Positions 5,402-9,162 of a stretch of 9,162 bases of DNA are shown piece after piece. The translations under genes were made by a program, and so were the position numbers. Under the pieces are notes generated by a model. The model ran no database searches. It worked only from the letters and a program-made list of their open reading frames with translations, and was not told the DNA's origin. Source of the stretch: Chlamydiota bacterium (GTDB lineage: Bacteria; Auribacterota; UBA3054; B51-G9); the NCBI GenBank assembly GCA_003648225.1, contig QMOL01000097.1:1-9162 (forward strand), written 5' to 3'. Each line of letters starts with the position of its first letter. The first letter of the stretch is position 1.

Positions 5402-8002
5402 ATGAATATACAAAAACTTACTGAAAAAATGCAGACCGCTCTTATGGAAGCTCAATCTATCGCTTCAAACAGAGGTCAACAACAAATCGACGGCGAACAT
5501 TTGCTCGCCGCGCTTCTCGACCAATCTGACGGTCTGGCATCGCTTTTGTTTGAACAATCAGGCATTGCTGTGAAAGCTTTCCGACAGGCGCTCGATGTAG
5601 AAATAGATAAACTTCCCCGTGTTTCAGGGTCGTCTTCGGCAACAGGACAAGTTTATATGTCGCCACGGTTAAATAAATTATTTACCACTGCGGAAAACAT
5701 CGCTAAAAAATTCAAAGATGATTATGTAAGCGTTGAACATATTCTCATGGCTTTTATTGATGAAGGCAATGCTTCTCCGACGGGAAAATTGCTTAAACAA
5801 TTCGGCTTCACACAAGAACGACTGATGAAGGCAATGACTAATATTCGCGGTAATACACGCGTTGATAATCCTAATCCTGAAAACACATACAATGTTCTTG
5901 AAAAATACGGAATTGATCTTGTCGCGGCAGCAAGAAAAGGAAAAATCGACCCCGTTATCGGCAGAGACCACGAAATCCGCCGCGTTGTTCAGGTACTCTC
6001 AAGAAGAAGAAAAAATAACCCTGTGCTTATAGGTGAACCGGGTGTTGGAAAAACAGCCATTGTTGAAGGGCTTGCAAGACGAATCGTTCAGCAGGACGTT
6101 CCGGAATCACTCAAAGATAAAACTATTTTCGCGCTCGATATGGGCGCGCTCGTGGCAGGAGCAAAATTCAGAGGCGAATTTGAGGAGCGGCTTAAAGCTG
6201 TCCTTAAAGAAATCCAATCTTCCGATGGAAGAATTATCCTCTTTATTGACGAATTGCACAATATCGTCGGCGCAGGAAAAACTGAAGGAAGCATGGACGC
6301 TGGGAATCTGCTCAAACCTATGCTCGCCCGCGGAGAACTTCATTGCATCGGCGCGACAACTCTTGATGAATATAGAAAATATATTGAAAAAGATGCCGCA
6401 CTGGAAAGAAGATTTCAACCCGTTATGGTTGACCAGCCGTCAGTTGAAGATACTATTTCTATCTTGCGCGGACTTCGCGAACGCTACGAAGTTCATCATG
6501 GCGTCCGCATTCAGGATAGCGCCCTCGTCAGCGCGGCGGTGCTTAGTAATCGTTACATCAGTGACAGATTTTTGCCGGATAAAGCAATTGATCTTATTGA
6601 TGAAGCTGCTGCGACTATCCGAACAGAAATTGACAGTATGCCTTCTGAGCTTGATGAAATAACACGAAAGGTTATGCAGCTTGAAATTGAACAGGAAGCG
6701 CTTAAAAAGGAGAAAGATGAAGCGTCAAAAAAACGTCTTATCAATTTAAAGAAAGAGCTTGCCGACCTGAAAGAAAAACAGAATTCTTTAACCGCTCAAT
6801 GGCAAAATGAAAAAGAAGAAATCCATAAAATCAGCAGCCTTAGAAAAAAAATCGAACAAACCCGACACGAAATCGAACAGGCAGAAAGACAGTACGATCT
6901 CAATAAAGCCGCTGAACTTAAATACGGCACTCTTGCCGAACTTGAAAAACAACTCCAAACTGCCGAAAAAGAAGAACAGGAAAAAAGCGGAAACCGCCTG
7001 CTTCAGGAAGAAGTCTCAGCTGATGAAGTGGCTTCTATCGTCAGCCGATGGACAGGAATCCCGGTGAGCCGACTTATGGAAGGCGAAAAAGAAAAGCTCC
7101 TGCACCTCGATAAAACGCTTCACGAAAGAGTTGTTGGACAAAACGAAGCCGTTGATGCTGTGGCAGACGCGGTAATTCGCGCGCGTTCAGGTTTAAAAGA
7201 CCCTAAACGACCGATCGGTTCCTTCATTTTTCTTGGCCCAACGGGTGTGGGAAAAACTGAACTCGCACGCGCGCTTGCTCAATCTCTCTTCGATTCAGAA
7301 GAAAATATGGTGCGAATCGATATGTCCGAATATATGGAAAAACATACTGTCTCAAGATTACTCGGGGCGCCTCCGGGATATGTGGGTTACGAAGAAGGCG
7401 GTCAATTAACTGAAGCGGTTCGGCGCAAGCCATATTCAGTTATCCTTTTTGATGAAATCGAAAAAGCGCACCACGATGTTTTTAACGCGCTGCTTCAAAT
7501 CCTTGATGACGGAAGATTGACCGACGCGCAAGGCAGAACGGTTGATTTCAAAAACACAGTTATTATAATGACATCGAACATTGGCAGTCAGCAATTACTT
7601 GAAGGTATTAAAGAAGATAAAATTCCTGATGATATTAAACAAAATGTCCTCACCGAATTGCGTAGAAATTTCAGACCGGAATTTTTAAACCGCGTAGATG
7701 AAATCGTTGTCTTCAAACCACTCTCACTTGAAGAGATTGAGGAAATCGTTGATTTACTCCTTGATCAACTCCGCAAACGGTTGAATGAACGTGAAATAAA
7801 ATTGGAACTTACAGAATCCGGCCGGAAACATCTCGCGAAAAACGGTTATGATCCCGTTTACGGCGCGCGGCCATTGAAACGCTACATTCAGCGTGAACTT
7901 GAAACACGACTCGGCAGAAAAATTATATCTGGAGAAATTCCCGATGGAAGTTCAGTCGTTGTGGATGACAAAGATGGTGATCTTGTAATTTCAGTAAAAT
8001 AA
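5402..8002 (+). CDS. clpB: ClpB, AAA+ disaggregase chaperone
   Basis: This is a full-length 866-residue class I Hsp100, a cytoplasmic hexamer that works with DnaK to pull proteins out of aggregates by ATP-driven threading. The Clp N domain has two repeats within 1-145. NBD1 has Walker A GEPGVGKT (211-218), pore loop GAKFRGEFEERL (253-264), Walker B ILFIDE (279-284) and the arginine pair of ALERRF (333-338). A coiled-coil middle domain, diagnostic for ClpB over ClpA/ClpC, spans about 411-535. NBD2 has Walker A GPTGVGKT (612-619), pore loop GYVGYEEGG (659-667), Walker B VILFDE (680-685), the sensor-1 region MTSNIGS (723-729, likely N726) and sensor-2 GAR (821-823). No ClpP-binding IGF loop was seen. 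ATG at 5402 follows AGGAG by eight bases. The gene stands alone, with its own promoter region and a strong terminator. All key residues are present. Confidence 0.98.
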   Translation: MNIQKLTEKMQTALMEAQSIASNRGQQQIDGEHLLAALLDQSDGLASLLFEQSGIAVKAFRQALDVEIDKLPRVSGSSSATGQVYMSPRLNKLFTTAENIAKKFKDDYVSVEHILMAFIDEGNASPTGKLLKQFGFTQERLMKAMTNIRGNTRVDNPNPENTYNVLEKYGIDLVAAARKGKIDPVIGRDHEIRRVVQVLSRRRKNNPVLIGEPGVGKTAIVEGLARRIVQQDVPESLKDKTIFALDMGALVAGAKFRGEFEERLKAVLKEIQSSDGRIILFIDELHNIVGAGKTEGSMDAGNLLKPMLARGELHCIGATTLDEYRKYIEKDAALERRFQPVMVDQPSVEDTISILRGLRERYEVHHGVRIQDSALVSAAVLSNRYISDRFLPDKAIDLIDEAAATIRTEIDSMPSELDEITRKVMQLEIEQEALKKEKDEASKKRLINLKKELADLKEKQNSLTAQWQNEKEEIHKISSLRKKIEQTRHEIEQAERQYDLNKAAELKYGTLAELEKQLQTAEKEEQEKSGNRLLQEEVSADEVASIVSRWTGIPVSRLMEGEKEKLLHLDKTLHERVVGQNEAVDAVADAVIRARSGLKDPKRPIGSFIFLGPTGVGKTELARALAQSLFDSEENMVRIDMSEYMEKHTVSRLLGAPPGYVGYEEGGQLTEAVRRKPYSVILFDEIEKAHHDVFNALLQILDDGRLTDAQGRTVDFKNTVIIMTSNIGSQQLLEGIKEDKIPDDIKQNVLTELRRNFRPEFLNRVDEIVVFKPLSLEEIEEIVDLLLDQLRKRLNEREIKLELTESGRKHLAKNGYDPVYGARPLKRYIQRELETRLGRKIISGEIPDGSSVVVDDKDGDLVISVK

Positions 8003-8030
8003 TTAACAAAAATAACTTAAAAATAAATAT

Positions 8031-8063
8031 GAAGCGCGCAATTCTTGCGCGCTTCTTTTTTTT
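8031..8063 (+). terminator. Intrinsic terminator of clpB
   Basis: A perfect 10-bp stem, GAAGCGCGCA (8031-8040) with TGCGCGCTTC (8046-8055), encloses a five-base loop and is followed by eight T (8056-8063). It begins 29 bp after the clpB stop. The AT-rich left flank might allow some function in the other direction. Confidence 0.95.
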
Positions 8064-8100
8064 GTAACGCGAAAGATTTAATATTTTTAAAATTAATTTC

Positions 8101-8147
8101 TTGCGTCCTTTGCGCCTATTGCGTTAAAAATCTATTCCTCCCTTGCG
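8101..8147. repeat. TTGCG units at 9-bp spacing
   Basis: TTGCG occurs at 8101, 8110 and 8119, exactly nine bases apart, and again at 8143. An outlying TAACGC (8065-8070) is complementary to GCGTTA (8121-8126). The block lies between the clpB terminator and the dinB remnant and does not code. Similar TTGCG-rich runs appear between genes in various bacteria, to my recollection. Role unknown. Confidence 0.5.
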
Positions 8148-8179
8148 TTTATTTTTTCGGATGTTATAATTATTATAAA
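8143..8179 (+). promoter_or_regulatory. Possible relic promoter of dinB
   Basis: TATAAT (8165-8170) has a poor -35 (TTGCGT, 8143-8148) 16 bp upstream. TTATAAT-t-ATTATAA (8164-8178) is a perfect 7-1-7 palindrome covering the -10 box. No LexA-type box was recognised. Confidence 0.25.
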
Positions 8180-8212
8180 CTTCTTATTTTAATAGCTGTT
8201 ATTTTGAAATTT

Positions 8213-8763
8213 ATGACCCGGAAAATTATTCATTTGGCATTCATTCCGCGATGGCTTCTTCCCGAGCGTACAATTTATGTCCGAAAGCCATTTTCGTTCG
8301 AGTTCGAATGGATGTATACAAAAAGGTATCAAATCAAATCCGTAAAATTTTCTCCGAAACCGGATTAACCGCTTCAACAGGCGTTTCATACAATAAATTT
8401 ATAGCTAAAGTAGCTTCAGATATACAAAAGCCTGACGGCTTGACTGTCGTGCCATCCAAAGCCGGAAAACAATTTATAGAAAACTTACCGATAAATAAGT
8501 TTTTCGGTGTTGGAAAAGTTACCGGGAAGAAAATGCTGAGACTTGGAATAAAAAACGGTGCGGATCTAAAATTAAAAACTAAGAAATTTCTGACTAAAGA
8601 ATTCGGAAAAGCAGACGCTTATTATTTTGATATCGCAAGAGGGATCGATGACAGATCGGTCAATCCTAACAGAACAAGAAAATCAACAGGTAGGGAAATG
8701 ACATTACAGACTGATATTTCCGATAAGGAAAAAATGACGCAATTGGAATTTCCTTTTTATTAA
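8213..8763 (+). pseudogene. dinB: Remnant of dinB (DNA polymerase IV) with three internal deletions
   Basis: Intact DinB is a Y-family translesion polymerase of about 350-400 residues. Here MTRKIIH (from ATG 8213) matches the extreme N-terminus. After a frame change the sequence resumes at FGIHSAMASSRAYNLCPKAI. After SNQIRKIF it jumps to ETGLTASTGVSYNKFIAKVA, which continues through the thumb (FFGVGKVTGKKMLRLGI) and ARGIDDRSVNPNRTRKST. After TDISDKEKM it jumps to QLEFPFY and stop. Against E. coli DinB recalled from memory, about 44, 42 and 94 residues are missing. The first block holds the metal-binding Asp near 8, the second SLDEAYLDVT (Asp103/Glu104), and the third the little finger. The tail resembles a beta-clamp-binding motif. 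The longest surviving reading from a Met is 8251-8763 (170 residues). It cannot be a polymerase. An assembly artefact is less likely but not excluded. Confidence 0.85.
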
Positions 8764-8769
8764 TGCTCG

Positions 8770-8798
8770 TTGACAAAGTATCGCTATTTGGCTATAAT
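8770..8798 (+). promoter_or_regulatory. Consensus sigma-70 promoter of the regulator gene
   Basis: TTGACA (8770-8775), a 17-bp spacer and TATAAT (8793-8798) match consensus at every base with optimal spacing. The start site would be near 8805, giving a leader of about 40 bases. It begins six bases after the dinB remnant's stop codon. A promoter this strong usually needs a repressor. Confidence 0.88.
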
Positions 8799-8847
8799 AA
8801 ATCTCCGATGTAAATAACTGTAAACATAAACAACTGAGATTTATTAT
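8794..8847. repeat. 12-bp inverted repeat spanning the -10 box and start codon
   Basis: ATAATAAATCTC (8794-8805) and GAGATTTATTAT (8836-8847) are perfect reverse complements, with 30 bp between them and 42 bp start to start, close to four helical turns. The left arm contains most of the -10 box and the right arm includes the first two bases of the ATG. Inside lie two TGTAAA direct repeats ten bases apart (8809 and 8819). It is a candidate operator pair for the encoded regulator, or a hairpin formed only in read-through RNA. Confidence 0.6.
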
Positions 8848-9162
8848 GTCATATACTGATAAAAAAAATATTAAACATATAAAAGATGAAGTCGAAATGA
8901 CAACCGTTTGTAAAGCCCTTTCTAGTCCGCAGCGAATGATGATTATGCAAGCCATTTCACGCAAAACAATGACTGTCAGCGAACTCGCGAATTTGCTTGA
9001 ACTTGCACAATCAACCATGACAGTTCATATTCAGGAACTCGAAGCGGCCGGACTTCTTCGCTCTGTTGTTAAGCCCGGACCAATTCGTGGCCAGCGAAAG
9101 CTTTGCAGTCCGGCAATCAACGGTTTTGATTTTGCTTTTGCTGCAGAAGAAAATAAAAACTC
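8846..9162 (+). CDS. ArsR-like winged-helix transcriptional regulator (partial, C-terminus off right edge)
   Basis: 105 codons are visible from ATG at 8846, with no stop before the edge. Residues 18-88 form a winged helix: the opening helix carries CKALSSPQRMMIMQAIS, the typical ArsR start (ALSsp.R..Il..l). The next helices are MTVSELANLLELAQSTMTVH, with the recognition helix at about 55-67, then ELEAAGLL and a basic wing ending RGQRKLCS. The wing resembles predicted regulators of the COG4189 type, as far as I can recall. No CxC metal site of classic ArsR sensors is seen, so a metabolite sensor is likelier than a metal sensor. The ATG lacks a clear Shine-Dalgarno. Its own promoter is consensus and overlaps an inverted repeat, which suggests autorepression. 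Target genes and ligand are unknown, and the gene downstream is outside the window. Confidence 0.82.
   Translation, partial: MSYTDKKNIKHIKDEVEMTTVCKALSSPQRMMIMQAISRKTMTVSELANLLELAQSTMTVHIQELEAAGLLRSVVKPGPIRGQRKLCSPAINGFDFAFAAEENKN

Noticed and set aside
6033..6662. Plus-strand open frame of 209 codons inside clpB
   Set aside because: It is a shifted frame of a fully conserved clpB; the in-frame product accounts for the sequence completely.
8228..8245. ATTCATT direct repeat at the first dinB junction as the deletion mechanism
   Set aside because: Both copies remain; simple slippage between direct repeats would leave only one.
8045..8368. Open frame of 107 codons over the clpB terminator and dinB remnant
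   Set aside because: It starts inside the terminator hairpin. Only the MTRKIIH stretch is meaningful, and that belongs to dinB.
8704..9018. Minus-strand open frame of 104 codons
   Set aside because: It crosses a consensus plus-strand promoter and runs opposite a recognisable winged-helix gene.

Overview
The window is AT-rich DNA from a Gram-negative bacterium. The Gram-negative call rests on an LptF/LptG-type lipopolysaccharide-export permease and a very large GspK-like minor pseudopilin carrying a lamin-tail-like domain. That combination, with the base composition and mostly weak ribosome binding sites, suggests the PVC superphylum, perhaps Lentisphaerota. This placement is an impression from protein style, not a search result.

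Left half (1-4763, minus strand): the lptF/lptG-like gene (3252-4763) is followed 80 bp downstream by a gene that runs off the left edge (1-3171). I checked the second frame triplet by triplet: it is open for all 1057 visible codons. Its N-terminus is a type II secretion pseudopilin helix, and its long body carries an EF-hand-like loop, a lamin-tail-like domain and two copies of an 'IWAN' module. Both genes concern the envelope. No terminator is visible between them, so they are probably co-transcribed from a consensus-like sigma-70 promoter at 4830-4856.

Middle (4764-8063, plus strand): a 52-residue zinc-ribbon protein (5009-5167) is followed by full-length clpB (5402-8002), which ends at a strong intrinsic terminator (8031-8063). 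Both genes have a sigma-54-type -24/-12 element at a similar distance from the start codon, and both have AGGAG eight bases before ATG. The clpB element is a full match. It also overlaps a possible sigma-70 promoter and is followed by an imperfect inverted repeat that reaches the ribosome binding site.

Right end (8064-9162): after a short intergenic tract with 9-bp-spaced TTGCG units lies a decayed dinB (DNA polymerase IV). Three internal blocks are missing, including the catalytic acidic residues and the little finger, but the C-terminal clamp-binding-like tail remains. Next is a perfect TTGACA-17-TATAAT promoter driving an ArsR-like winged-helix regulator cut by the right edge. A perfect 12-bp inverted repeat places one arm over its -10 box and the other over its start codon.

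No tRNA, rRNA, insertion sequence or CRISPR array was seen. The most notable items are the oversized pseudopilin, the paired sigma-54-like promoters, the triple-deleted dinB and the regulator's split palindrome.
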